Positions 25,399-33,953 of a DNA stretch of 64,000 bases are shown here, piece by piece. The translations under genes and the position numbers were made by a program. The notes beneath the pieces are model-generated. The model searched no databases. It was not told the DNA's origin and saw nothing but the letters and a program-made list of their open reading frames with translations. Origin of the DNA: an uncultured Marvinbryantia sp. (GTDB taxonomy: Bacteria; Bacillota; Clostridia; Lachnospirales; Lachnospiraceae); NCBI RefSeq assembly GCF_905201705.1, contig NZ_CAJKOX010000005.1, positions 62,001 to 126,000 on the forward strand, given 5' to 3'. Numbering within the stretch: position 1 is the first letter of the stretch; each line of letters begins with the position of its first letter.

Positions 25399-26280
25399 AT
25401 GAAACAGAAGAGGAAGGCAGATATGAAAACACCGATCATTCTCTGCGTGCTGGCTGCGGCGTTTGCAATTTATGCCGGGACATCCATGTCGGAGAAAGAT
25501 TCTATGGAAACATCCGCCGCCGTGACAGAGGCGGCGGAGACCGAAACTGAAACAGAAATCGTGACGGAGACCGAGACAGAAACGGAAGATCCGCTGAAGG
25601 ATTACCCGGAAAGTCTGGTCGCGTTTATGGAGAAATATCCGGAGGCGACACAGTTCGTTCTGGATTATCCGAAATATAAGGACGTACATAATGAAATTGA
25701 CATTACCGGAGAGGTGACGAAGGGCGAGCTGCCGCTGTTTCTGCAGTGGGATGTGCGCTGGGGGTATGAGCGGTACGGAAGCGATTTTCTTGCAGTCACC
25801 GGCTGCGGACCGACCTGCCTTTCCATGGTGCAGTGCGGTCTGAGCGGGGAGACAGTCTGGAATCCCTATGAAGTGGCAAAAATGGCGGAGCGGGAGGGTT
25901 TTTATGTGACCGGGCAGGGTTCCTCCTGGGATCTGATGGGCGCCGGGGCGGAAATGCTTGGGCTGCAGGTAAACGACGTAGTGCTGAGCGCCGAGGATAT
26001 CACCGACACGCTGCGCGCCGGAATGCCGATCATCTGCTCCGTGGGACCGGGAGATTTTACGGACGCCGGTCATTTTATCGTGCTTGCCGTAGTGAACACG
26101 GACGGCAGCATTCGGGTAAACGATCCGAACAGCAGGATAAACAGCGAAAAGGCCTGGGATATCGAGCGGATTCTTCCGCAGATCAAGGGCATGTGGGCAT
26201 ACCGTTTTGATGGAACAAATGAGGAGACGCCTGATGAGATCGAGGAGAGGGAAATCATCCGGGAGGACGGAGGATACTAA
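25399..26280 (+). CDS. Exported C39-like cysteine peptidase family protein 1
   Basis: A 293-residue protein with an N-terminal signal anchor (residues 9-27), a Thr/Glu-repeat spacer (30-70) and a C39-like papain-fold domain: TGCGPTCLSMV with the catalytic Cys, AGHFIVLAVVNTDG with the His, and NDPNS with the Asp/Asn. A segment LFLQWDVRWGYERYG precedes the Cys, as in the Peptidase_C39_2 family. Active outside the membrane; such proteins cleave peptides or act on the cell wall, but substrates are largely unknown. GGAGGGG precedes the ATG. A paralogue overlaps its 3' end, and a MoxR-DUF58 set follows. Confidence 0.85.
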   Translation: MKQKRKADMKTPIILCVLAAAFAIYAGTSMSEKDSMETSAAVTEAAETETETEIVTETETETEDPLKDYPESLVAFMEKYPEATQFVLDYPKYKDVHNEIDITGEVTKGELPLFLQWDVRWGYERYGSDFLAVTGCGPTCLSMVQCGLSGETVWNPYEVAKMAEREGFYVTGQGSSWDLMGAGAEMLGLQVNDVVLSAEDITDTLRAGMPIICSVGPGDFTDAGHFIVLAVVNTDGSIRVNDPNSRINSEKAWDIERILPQIKGMWAYRFDGTNEETPDEIEEREIIREDGGY

Positions 26281-27034
26281 AAAATTCAAAAAAAGACAGC
26301 GGCAGGTGCGGCGAAGGAAGCTGCTCATTCTGGCGGCAGCCGTGCTGGTCGTTCTGGGAGCGTTTGCTGTGCATTCCCGGAAAAAGCAGCGCACTGTTCC
26401 CGCCTGGATACCGATGGACGGCGAATATCCGGTCAGTATGCTGGAATTTATGGAAAAATATCCGCAGGCCACGGATTTCGTCATGGCATTTCCGCAGAAA
26501 AAGGATCTTCATCCGAGGATAGACATCACGGAAGATGTGCGATCCGGCGGCGTGCCGCTGTTTCTGCAGTGGGATGAGCGCTGGGGCTACGAGATCTACG
26601 GGGACGATTTTCTCGGCGTGAACGGCTGCGGACCAACGAGCCTTTCTATGGTGCAATGCGGTCTGACAGGAGATACAAAATGGAATCCATACGAGGTGGC
26701 AAAGCTGGCGGATGAGAACGGCTACTATGTGAGCGGTGTCGGTTCCTCCTGGGAGTTGATGGACACCGGGGCGCGGCAGATGGGGCTGCAGGTATTTGAG
26801 GTGCCGTTTACTGCGCAGGGAATTGTGGACACGCTGCAGTCCGGCAAACTGATCATCTGCTCCATGGGACCTGGCGAATTTACTTATTCCGGGCATTTCG
26901 TGGTGCTCACCGGAGTGGACAGCGACGGACGGATTTTCATTAACGACTCCAACAGCCGTGAGCGCAGCGCGCAGACGTGGGATGCGGATTATTTGCTGTC
27001 GCAGGCGGTCGCAATGTGGGCGTATGATTGCTGA
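26234..27034 (+). CDS. Exported C39-like cysteine peptidase family protein 2 (paralogue)
   Basis: A 266-residue paralogue of the preceding protein: basic N-terminus, one membrane helix (about 30-48), then the same domain with NGCGPTSLSMV (Cys), SGHFVVLTGVDSDG (His) and NDSNS. Start chosen at ATG 26234, preceded by GAGGAG at 8 bases; two earlier in-frame ATGs (26210, 26219) lack a site. It overlaps the first gene by 47 bases in another frame, implying translational coupling. The acidic spacer of the first copy is missing and the domain sits close to the membrane. Confidence 0.85.
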   Translation: MRSRRGKSSGRTEDTKKFKKRQRQVRRRKLLILAAAVLVVLGAFAVHSRKKQRTVPAWIPMDGEYPVSMLEFMEKYPQATDFVMAFPQKKDLHPRIDITEDVRSGGVPLFLQWDERWGYEIYGDDFLGVNGCGPTSLSMVQCGLTGDTKWNPYEVAKLADENGYYVSGVGSSWELMDTGARQMGLQVFEVPFTAQGIVDTLQSGKLIICSMGPGEFTYSGHFVVLTGVDSDGRIFINDSNSRERSAQTWDADYLLSQAVAMWAYDC

Positions 27035-27118
27035 AAATGCGGCGCCTGGCTGAAGCGGCTTTAGATGATTTAACCGCACAGGCGGAAATATTTTTGGTAT
27101 ACCGAATGAGGGAAAGAC

Positions 27119-28057
27119 ATGGAAAGAATTAAACGCTTAAAGGAAAATATCGCAAAGGTGATGATCGGCAACGAGCAGACAACGGAGCTGGTACTTGCCT
27201 GTGTGCTTGCAAAGGGGCATGTGCTGCTGCAGGACGTGCCGGGCACCGGCAAGACGATGCTGGCGAAGTCGCTGGCAAAGTCCATCGACGCAGATTTCGG
27301 CAGGATCCAGTTCACGCCGGATATGCTGCCGTCGGATGTCACCGGGCTGAATTATTTTGACGCGAAGAGCGGGCAGTTTGTGTTTGCGAAGGGCCCGGTG
27401 TTCTGCAATATTCTGCTGGCGGACGAGGTAAACCGGGCGACGCCGAAAACACAGAGCAGCCTTCTCGAATGTATGGCGGAGCGGCAGGTCACAGTGGACG
27501 GGACGACGCGTGCCCTGGAGGAGCCGTTTCTGGTAATCGCGACGCAGAACCCGTTGGAAACACTGGGAACATTTCCGCTGCCGGAGGCACAGAAGGACCG
27601 CTTTCTCATGCAGATTTCCATGGAGGATCTGACACCGTTTATGGAAAAGAGCCTGCTGGAACGTTTTCTGGCAGGGCATCCGCTTGAGGAGCTGGAACCG
27701 GTCTGCGAAAAGAAGGATATCGTGGAGCTTCAGATGCGCTGCAGCGGCGTTTTTATCCACGGAGATCTGCTCAGATATATGATCGGGCTGGTTCATGCGA
27801 CGCGCAAAAGCGCGCAGATCGAGCACGGTGTCAGCCCAAGAGGTTCGCTTGCGTTCGCACGGGCGGCGCAGGCGTTTGCGATGGTGCAGGGAAGGGACTA
27901 TGTGGTGCCGGAGGACATTAAAGCGGTCGCAGTCCCCGTTCTGGCGCACCGCCTCGGACTATCGGCCGCGGAGGACAGCGACCGCGCGCGTGAGCAGATC
28001 ATTCGCGGGCTGCTCTCGAAGGTGCCGCTGCCGACAGAGGAATGGGATAAACGGTAA
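27119..28057 (+). CDS. MoxR-family AAA+ ATPase
   Basis: A 312-residue AAA+ protein: Walker A DVPGTGKTM (about 42-50), RIQFTPDMLPSDVTGLNYF, Walker B ILLADEVNRATPKTQSSLLE, sensor 1 VIATQNP and the LPEAQKDRF arginine-finger block, all classic MoxR. MoxR ATPases act as chaperones in assembling or activating envelope or metal-containing proteins, usually with DUF58/VWA proteins, as here (DUF58 follows after 15 bases). Target of this set unknown. Confidence 0.93.
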   Translation: MERIKRLKENIAKVMIGNEQTTELVLACVLAKGHVLLQDVPGTGKTMLAKSLAKSIDADFGRIQFTPDMLPSDVTGLNYFDAKSGQFVFAKGPVFCNILLADEVNRATPKTQSSLLECMAERQVTVDGTTRALEEPFLVIATQNPLETLGTFPLPEAQKDRFLMQISMEDLTPFMEKSLLERFLAGHPLEELEPVCEKKDIVELQMRCSGVFIHGDLLRYMIGLVHATRKSAQIEHGVSPRGSLAFARAAQAFAMVQGRDYVVPEDIKAVAVPVLAHRLGLSAAEDSDRAREQIIRGLLSKVPLPTEEWDKR

Positions 28058-28072
28058 AGGGACGGTTACGCG

Positions 28073-29215
28073 ATGCTGCTGGTTATGCTGTTTTTGGGTG
28101 TGGGGATTGCTTATCTTCTGCAGAAAAATCTATATCGGCGTTTCTGGAACCGGAATCTGACGACAAGCGTTTCCTTCACGCAGAAATCCGCTTTTGAGGG
28201 CGAAACCTCTGCGCTGCAGGAAGTGATTGTGAATGACAAGCTGCTGCCGCTTCCGGCTCTTGAAGTGCGCCTTTCCATGGATCGAAATCTGGAATTTGTG
28301 AGCGGCGCAAAAGACAATTCAAGTATTTCAGACCTTTCTTATAAAAGAGACATTTTTTCCCTTTTCGGGCGTCAGAAAATTGTGCGGACGCTCCCGTTTG
28401 TATGCCGGAAGCGCGGCTTTTACCGCATTCAGAGGGCGGGCGTGATCGGATATGATTTTTTCTTTCATGAGGGCGGCTACCAGGAGGCCAGGCAGGATGC
28501 GCAGTTCTTCGTGTATCCGCGTCCGGTGGACACGGCGCGCATCCGTCCCGTCTGCCGTGCGATATCCGGCATGGTTTTGTCCAAAAACCGTTTCTATCCC
28601 GATCCGTTTGAATTTTGCGGCATTCGGGAATATCTTCCCACAGACCCCATGCACACAGTCAACTGGAAAGCGTCAGCAAAAAACGGCAGCCTGATGGTGA
28701 ACCAGTATGATTCCACTACCAGTGTCCATCTGACGATTCTTCTGGATGTGACGGACGAAGGGATCTGGAAATATGAGGCGCTGACGGAGGAGAGCATCCG
28801 GATCGCGGCGTCGCTCGCTGCGCGCCTGGCGGCGCAGAATATGGAGCTGGATATCGTAAGCAACGGCGTCTGCAGCTATCCGGGTGAAGCAAAGCGACAG
28901 GGCAGCCTTTCCATGCATCTGAAGGCGGGCAGCGGACAGATGCCGGAGCTGAATCGCGCACTGGCGTGCATGGATACCGGAAAAAAGACGCAGCCGATCG
29001 CGGAAGTGATTGCCGCGGAGACTGCGAAACATAAAAGAGAGCACATCTATATATTGATCTCCAAAAACCAGGACGAAACGCTGCTGCCCAGGCTTCGCGC
29101 GCTGGCTGGCGGAGACAATCAGATCCTCTGGATCGTGCCGCTGCATCCGACAATGGAATTTATGCTTTCGCAGGCGGCAGGCATCCGGGCTGTGCGATGG
29201 GAGGTGACGGCGTGA
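28073..29215 (+). CDS. DUF58-domain protein
   Basis: A 380-residue protein with one N-terminal membrane helix (first 18 residues) and the DUF58 core: FCGIREYLPTDPMHTVNWKASAKNGSLMVNQYD (about 180-215), followed by a VWA-like domain with LTILLDVTDEG. DUF58 proteins are regular partners of MoxR ATPases and sit in the same operon. Its stop overlaps the start region of the next gene. Precise role unknown. Confidence 0.9.
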   Translation: MLLVMLFLGVGIAYLLQKNLYRRFWNRNLTTSVSFTQKSAFEGETSALQEVIVNDKLLPLPALEVRLSMDRNLEFVSGAKDNSSISDLSYKRDIFSLFGRQKIVRTLPFVCRKRGFYRIQRAGVIGYDFFFHEGGYQEARQDAQFFVYPRPVDTARIRPVCRAISGMVLSKNRFYPDPFEFCGIREYLPTDPMHTVNWKASAKNGSLMVNQYDSTTSVHLTILLDVTDEGIWKYEALTEESIRIAASLAARLAAQNMELDIVSNGVCSYPGEAKRQGSLSMHLKAGSGQMPELNRALACMDTGKKTQPIAEVIAAETAKHKREHIYILISKNQDETLLPRLRALAGGDNQILWIVPLHPTMEFMLSQAAGIRAVRWEVTA

Positions 29216-30423
29216 AAATGCGCGGGGAAAACGTGACAGTATGCGTGGCATGGCTGCATGACATCCTTTTGTTTGCGGGATGCTATGTCATCGTGCCTGC
29301 ACTTCTGGAGATGGAGACTGCGCAGGCGAATCGCTATTTTGCGGGCTGTCTATGGCTTCTGGTCCCGATTATCCTAAGCTGGCTCTGCATCCGGAAAATA
29401 AAAATGCTGGCGCTCTATCTTCTGGTCTGCGCGGCGGCAGCCGTGTGCATGAACGCACTCTCCGGATGTCTGCTGACCGGCATCCTGACGGCTCTCATCT
29501 TTCTGATCCGCGGTTATGTGCGCATCAAAAGAGGGAAACTTAAAAAGATGCTTCAGGAGATGCCGGGTGAGGCAGGCGCAGAACTGGATAAGGAATTGTG
29601 GGAGCTTCCGACGCTTCTCGATGCGCCGGAGGCGCTGCACTGGATGGTATTTGCCGGGTATTATGTGATATTGCTATATCTGCGAAAGGGCAGTCTGCTG
29701 AACCGGATTTTCTTTCTGGCAGTAGTCGATGTCTTTCTGGTGTTTATTTTTGAATATTTGTCGGGGCTGCGTATCTTTCTGGAGGATCACGGGAAAATCG
29801 CCAATCTTCCAAAGAAAAGCGTAAAAAAAGCGGGGCATATGCTCCTTGCGCTTGCGCTGCCGCTTTTGCTTCTGTTTGTGCTTCCGTCTGTGCTCTATCA
29901 CAGAGAGCCGCTCACAGAGCTGAAATTTGAGCTTCCCGGTGTGCCTGTCATGCCGGAGACGGAAGAAATGGAGCCCATGGACGGCGAAGAAGAGAAAAAT
30001 CCGCTCGCGGCGCTGATGCAGGAGGAAATGAAAGAACCGCCTGCATGGATACGTATGCTTTCGGAAGCGTTCACATGGATGTTTTCGGCAGCCGTACTTA
30101 TTTTCTGCATCAGTCTCATTTATCGCCTGTGCAGACATGCGATGCGTTCGTTTGCTGCCGGTGAGGAGGATCGGGTAATCTTTACGGAGGATGAGGAAGA
30201 AGAACAGGCACAGCCTGTGCTGCGCAAAAAAAGACACTTCTGGCAGCGCACAGATGAAAAATGGAAAATTCGCAGACAGTATAAAAGAGCGATCCGCAAA
30301 AATATGCCGGGTACGCCAGAAGGATGGGAAACACCCAGGGAGCTGGAGGAAAAAGCCAACGCACAGAGCGAGGCTGTGTCGAAAGAATTGCATGAGCTAT
30401 ATGAAAAGGCACGGTATCTGTAA
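29212..30423 (+). CDS. Membrane protein of the MoxR-DUF58 cluster (DUF4129-like C-terminus)
   Basis: A protein of about 403 residues. Two clusters of hydrophobic helices (residues about 10-100 and 145-230), an extracytoplasmic acidic stretch, a further helix (about 285-305) and a charged cytoplasmic tail ending ELHELYEKARYL, similar in pattern to the DUF4129 tail of MoxR clusters. GTG 29212 overlaps the DUF58 stop (GTGA) with GGAGGTGA 4 bases upstream; ATG 29218 is the alternative with better spacing. No transglutaminase domain, which often accompanies this position, is present. Confidence 0.75.
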   Translation: MKMRGENVTVCVAWLHDILLFAGCYVIVPALLEMETAQANRYFAGCLWLLVPIILSWLCIRKIKMLALYLLVCAAAAVCMNALSGCLLTGILTALIFLIRGYVRIKRGKLKKMLQEMPGEAGAELDKELWELPTLLDAPEALHWMVFAGYYVILLYLRKGSLLNRIFFLAVVDVFLVFIFEYLSGLRIFLEDHGKIANLPKKSVKKAGHMLLALALPLLLLFVLPSVLYHREPLTELKFELPGVPVMPETEEMEPMDGEEEKNPLAALMQEEMKEPPAWIRMLSEAFTWMFSAAVLIFCISLIYRLCRHAMRSFAAGEEDRVIFTEDEEEEQAQPVLRKKRHFWQRTDEKWKIRRQYKRAIRKNMPGTPEGWETPRELEEKANAQSEAVSKELHELYEKARYL

Positions 30424-30430
30424 ATTTTAT

Positions 30431-30697
30431 ATCCACGCGCCGCACTTCGAATTCCCACCACAGACGTTACCTCTACAGTTAGCTCGGCTCAGGCACCCTC
30501 GCAACACACAGAAGATTCTGCTTAGTGCTGCTTCATTCCTGACCTGACACGGTTCACAGAGTTCTGTTGTGCAAGACCCAAACGTCAACGCCACTTATAG
30601 AGGGCAGCTCCACAATGAAAAACCCTCGGATTGGCATCACCCCTGCTGTAGCGGATTGCAGGTACAGGGCACCGCTATCTCCCCGGCTGCGTGGACT
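30431..30697 (-). ncRNA. ffs: Signal recognition particle RNA (large, with Alu domain)
   Basis: About 267 bases on the minus strand. The S-domain apex reads GTCAGGTCAGGAATGAAGCA, followed by GCACTAAGC, and the Alu domain near the 5' end contains GATAGCGGTGCCCTGTACCTGC. The ends pair (TCCACGC with GCGTGGA). This is the long Gram-positive form of SRP RNA, which with Ffh targets membrane and secreted proteins. A near-consensus promoter lies directly upstream. The ends are set by pairing and promoter position. Confidence 0.95.
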
Positions 30698-30702
30698 TTC
30701 TT

Positions 30703-30731
30703 ACTATACCCGATTTTTTCAAAAATGTCAA
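30703..30731 (-). promoter_or_regulatory. Strong sigma-A promoter of the SRP RNA
   Basis: On the minus strand TTGACA (30726-30731) and TATAGT (30703-30708) are separated by exactly 17 bases, placing the transcription start near 30696, at the 5' end of the predicted RNA. Confidence 0.9.
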
Positions 30732-30882
30732 GATGCCAGCGTCAAAAGCCAGTGGGATTGCGGCAGCCCTATTTCAATGACGTTTTCGTTTTTGTTTTCC
30801 AGCTATTTATATTTACAAAAAAACTTCTTTCGTGTATGATATTTCATATATTATTGCCTGCGAAAGGGGAAGGATAGGAGCA

Positions 30883-32214
30883 ATGATCTTACGAAAATTT
30901 CAGAAACTTTACGGCTGTGCCCTGGGTGCGATACTCTTCGCCGCCGGCTCCTGGCAGCCTGCCTTTGCGATAGGAAGCGTTGTCGAAGCTCTGCCCAAAA
31001 GCACGCTGACAGAATGGCCAAGCCTGCGCTCCCGGACTGCTGCGGAGACTTCCGATGAGGTAATCGTCGACGAAAAAGCGGACAACACGGCGCACTTTCT
31101 CACACGCGAAGAGCTGCTGGAAGCTTTTGGCGGTCTGCCGCCGCTTCTTTACACCGGCTCCTTCTTTTTAAACCATATGAACAGCATCCCGGATTTTGTG
31201 CCGGGCGGCGACTATGAGCTGCATTCCTTTAATGGAAATCTGATCATGCGCCGTTCCTGGACATCCCTTAAAGAGGAAATCACAGACATGCTCGCAGGCT
31301 ACGAGGGTGACTGGTCTGTTTACTTAAAGGATCTCTCACTTGGCCGGACCATGGAGATCAACGAGCACTCCATGGAATCTGCCAGTCTGATCAAGCTTTA
31401 CATTGCCGGCGCCATCTATGAACAGCTTGCGCTCGGCAATCTAAGTGAAACAGACACGATCCTGTCCGCGCTCAACGACATGATCACAGTCAGCGATAAC
31501 GAATCGTCGAATGTGCTGGTGCGCCAGATGTGTGATGAAAGCGGCGATTTCCAGACGGGACTTGCAAAGGTGAACGACTTTATTGCGCGCTATGGCTTCA
31601 CAAATACCCAGCAGGTAAACGGCATCGCCGATCCTTCCCTGTGGGTTTCTGACGGACGCGTCAATATGACTTCTGCCGCGGATTGCGGCCGTCTGTTGGA
31701 GATGATCTATAACGGTGAGCTTGCATCGCATTTTTACTCCTTCCGGTTTGAGACGCTTTTAAACAGACAGGAAGTAAATTACAAGATTCCGGCAGGACTG
31801 CCGGAGGGTGTTCACATTTCACACAAAACCGGCGAGGTAGACGACACGGAGAACGACGCGGCAATCATTTACACACCATACGGCGATTATATTTTCTGCA
31901 TTATGTCAACCGATCTGACTGACACAGACGCCGCAGTCGATCACATCCGCGAGATCACCCGGCTGATCTACGACTATTTCTGCGGAAATGCGCTCTATCC
32001 GAACGAATATATTCTGGTCGAGACAGTGCCCGAAAGCGACCGCTATGTTCTCGTGGAAACGGATGTGCCCGCTGCAGACCTGCTTGAGGGCGAACTGCTG
32101 GTGCCCTATGCGATTCACACCATCTCCAATGAGGTAGAGTGGAGCGTTGCGGCGGATCTGACAGACACCGAATGGGCAGCTTCAGAGACTTTTGCCGAAT
32201 CGGAAGCAGAGTAA
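30883..32214 (+). CDS. Exported class-A beta-lactamase-fold serine hydrolase
   Basis: A 443-residue protein; ATG 30883, with a GGATAGGAG site, starts a signal peptide (cleavage near AFAIG). A region of about 110 residues is followed by a class A beta-lactamase-like domain: SASLIKLY (Ser-X-X-Lys), SDNESSN (SDN motif), and HKTGEVDD (KTG motif). A C-terminal tail of about 80 residues is acidic. The omega-loop Glu (ExxLN) that deacylates penicillin in true lactamases is not evident, so it may be a penicillin-binding or peptidoglycan-active hydrolase rather than a resistance enzyme. The next small gene starts 12 bases after its stop. Confidence 0.82.
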   Translation: MILRKFQKLYGCALGAILFAAGSWQPAFAIGSVVEALPKSTLTEWPSLRSRTAAETSDEVIVDEKADNTAHFLTREELLEAFGGLPPLLYTGSFFLNHMNSIPDFVPGGDYELHSFNGNLIMRRSWTSLKEEITDMLAGYEGDWSVYLKDLSLGRTMEINEHSMESASLIKLYIAGAIYEQLALGNLSETDTILSALNDMITVSDNESSNVLVRQMCDESGDFQTGLAKVNDFIARYGFTNTQQVNGIADPSLWVSDGRVNMTSAADCGRLLEMIYNGELASHFYSFRFETLLNRQEVNYKIPAGLPEGVHISHKTGEVDDTENDAAIIYTPYGDYIFCIMSTDLTDTDAAVDHIREITRLIYDYFCGNALYPNEYILVETVPESDRYVLVETDVPAADLLEGELLVPYAIHTISNEVEWSVAADLTDTEWAASETFAESEAE

Positions 32215-32226
32215 GGAGAGAAAAAT

Positions 32227-32490
32227 ATGTTTCGTTTATGGGGAAAAATATGGCAGGATAACCGCCTGCTGAAGGATACGACTATCTGCGACGATTCACA
32301 GGATACCCGCACGCACAAGATTTTCCGTGCGCTCGATGAGATCTGCGCACAGTTCGACCTGGGCAAACCTATCTGGCTGGATTCCAACATCCGCGAATTC
32401 CAGCGCCACAGCAAGACAAGGTTTACCCAGGACAATTTCATCGAACAGATTCCGTTCGATTTTTTAGAAATACAGGTCATTGAGGAATAA
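32227..32490 (+). CDS. Small conserved-looking protein of unknown function
   Basis: An 87-residue soluble protein (MFRLWGKIWQDNRLL at the start; GKPIWLDSNIREFQRHSKTRF in the middle). AAGGAGAG lies before the ATG and the gene follows the serine hydrolase by 12 bases, with a terminator directly downstream, so it is probably a real second gene of that operon. I do not recognise a domain. Confidence 0.7.
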   Translation: MFRLWGKIWQDNRLLKDTTICDDSQDTRTHKIFRALDEICAQFDLGKPIWLDSNIREFQRHSKTRFTQDNFIEQIPFDFLEIQVIEE

Positions 32491-32493
32491 ATC

Positions 32494-32516
32494 GGCGGGG
32501 CTTTGAATGCCCCGCC
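32494..32516. terminator. Intrinsic terminator
   Basis: GGCGGGGC (32494-32501) pairs with GCCCCGCC (32509-32516) around a 7-base loop, between the convergent small gene and acetyltransferase; A and T tracts on both sides are short. The same stem occurs at 48046-48068. Confidence 0.75.
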
Positions 32517-32617
32517 AAAACCTTCCCGACGATACCTTCTCTGCTTCACGTTGCCTTTTGCGCAGTCCCGCTTTCCAAAACTGCCTGCGCACAGGTCGCC
32601 TGTGCAACTGCTTTATG

Positions 32618-33244
32618 TTACCCTTTCCGCAGTTCTGCCTCTTCCAGGAGGTCCTCCTCCGTAATTTCCCGGTCCCGGAAATAATATTTTCTGTCCCGTT
32701 CTTCAATCAGGCGGATAACACGGCAGGGATTTCCTGCCGCAACGGAGTTTGCGGGTATATCATGCGTTACCACACTTCCGGCTCCGATTACCGAATTTTC
32801 CCCAATCGTCACGCCCGGACATATCACGGCACCGGCGCCAATCCAGCAATTATCCGCTATCTTTACCGGGGCGGCATACATATACTCCCTCATATCCGGG
32901 CAGATTGGATGCCCCACCGTGGCAATCGTAACCGCCGGACCGAACATCACCTTTTTCCCGACCGTTATCATTCCATCGTCGATAAAATTGCAATTTACAT
33001 TAAGGTATGAGCCCTCTCCGATTTCAATATGGCTTCCATAGCAGAAATAAAACGGCGGCTCAATCCATATCCCTTTTCCCTGCTTCAGCATTCTGCCGAT
33101 AAGCTCACATCTTTTCTCCGGTTCATCCGGCGCGCTGTCATTAAACTCCTTCATGTACCGCTTTCCCTGCAGCCGTTCCTGCGGCAACCCCTCGCACATA
33201 TCCGTAAACAACTTTCCGTCACGGATTCTCTCATGCATGTTCAT
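32618..33244 (-). CDS. Hexapeptide-repeat acetyltransferase, maltose/galactoside O-acetyltransferase type (1)
   Basis: A 208-residue protein starting at 33244 (MNMHERIRDG) with GAGGAG 8 bases upstream. Left-handed beta-helix hexapeptides run from about residue 70 (GSHIEIGEGSYLNVNC) to 185, with ATVGHPICPD carrying the catalytic His, CWIGAGAVICPGVTIGENSVIGAGSVV and AAGNPCRVIR, the signature of Maa/LacA-type enzymes that move acetyl from acetyl-CoA to sugars. The LacA-like N-terminal helices (FTDMCEGLPQER..) are present. A paralogue lies 13 bases upstream. Confidence 0.93.
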   Translation of the reverse strand: MNMHERIRDGKLFTDMCEGLPQERLQGKRYMKEFNDSAPDEPEKRCELIGRMLKQGKGIWIEPPFYFCYGSHIEIGEGSYLNVNCNFIDDGMITVGKKVMFGPAVTIATVGHPICPDMREYMYAAPVKIADNCWIGAGAVICPGVTIGENSVIGAGSVVTHDIPANSVAAGNPCRVIRLIEERDRKYYFRDREITEEDLLEEAELRKG

Positions 33245-33257
33245 GACACATTCTCCT

Positions 33258-33890
33258 CTACTTTTCGTTAAGTATCCTCTCAACTTCCGTCCAGGCTTCC
33301 TCATCAAACTTGCGGTCGCGGAAGTAATATTTCCTGTCTTCCTCCGTGATTTTACGGATGACCCTGCACGGATTTCCCGCCGCAATCACCCATTCAGGAA
33401 TGTCCTTTGTCACTACGCTTCCGGCTCCGATTACCGTATTGCTCCCGATATGCACGCCCGGACAGATAACGGTATTTCCGCCAATCCAGACGTTGTCCCC
33501 AATCGTTACCTCTATTCCGTATTCATACGCAGTATTGCGGGTATCGGGATGCACCGGATGCCCCGCCGTATAAATTGCCACATTCGGCGCCATCTGGCAG
33601 TTGTCCCCGATTATCACCTTCGCCACATCCAATATCGTGCAATTATAATTTGCGAAAAAATTCTTTCCGACTTCAATGTGCGTGCCATAATCGCAGTAAA
33701 ACGGCGGATTGATAAAAGCCCCGTCTGATTTTCCCAGAAGCTCCTTTACAATCTCACTGATTCTGTCAAAATCGGACCTGTCCGCCGTATTCAGCTCCTG
33801 CGTCAGCCTCCGCGCCCGTTTTTGTTCCTCAAAAACCTCATTGTCAGAAATATACGGTAACTGTCTGTCTCTTCTTTCTTTGTTTGTCAT
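33258..33890 (-). CDS. Hexapeptide-repeat acetyltransferase, maltose/galactoside O-acetyltransferase type (2)
   Basis: A 210-residue paralogue of the following gene, with the same layout: N-terminal helices, then GTHIEVGKNFFANYNC, YTAGHPVHPDTR (catalytic His), VWIGGNTVICPGVHIGSNTVIGAGSVV and AAGNPCRVIRKI. AGGAAAGG lies before the ATG at 33890. The pair probably arose by tandem duplication. They follow a MATE exporter on the same strand, so an acetylated sugar or drug may be the link, which is speculative. Confidence 0.93.
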   Translation of the reverse strand: MTNKERRDRQLPYISDNEVFEEQKRARRLTQELNTADRSDFDRISEIVKELLGKSDGAFINPPFYCDYGTHIEVGKNFFANYNCTILDVAKVIIGDNCQMAPNVAIYTAGHPVHPDTRNTAYEYGIEVTIGDNVWIGGNTVICPGVHIGSNTVIGAGSVVTKDIPEWVIAAGNPCRVIRKITEEDRKYYFRDRKFDEEAWTEVERILNEK

Positions 33891-33953
33891 TTTCTTTACA
33901 CCTTTCCTTTCTACTTGATTTTCCGCCGCTCTCGCGCGGATGTAAAAACATAG

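Noticed and set aside
32618..33890. Assembly duplication of one acetyltransferase
   Set aside because: The two proteins differ at many positions and have distinct N-termini, so they are genuine paralogues.
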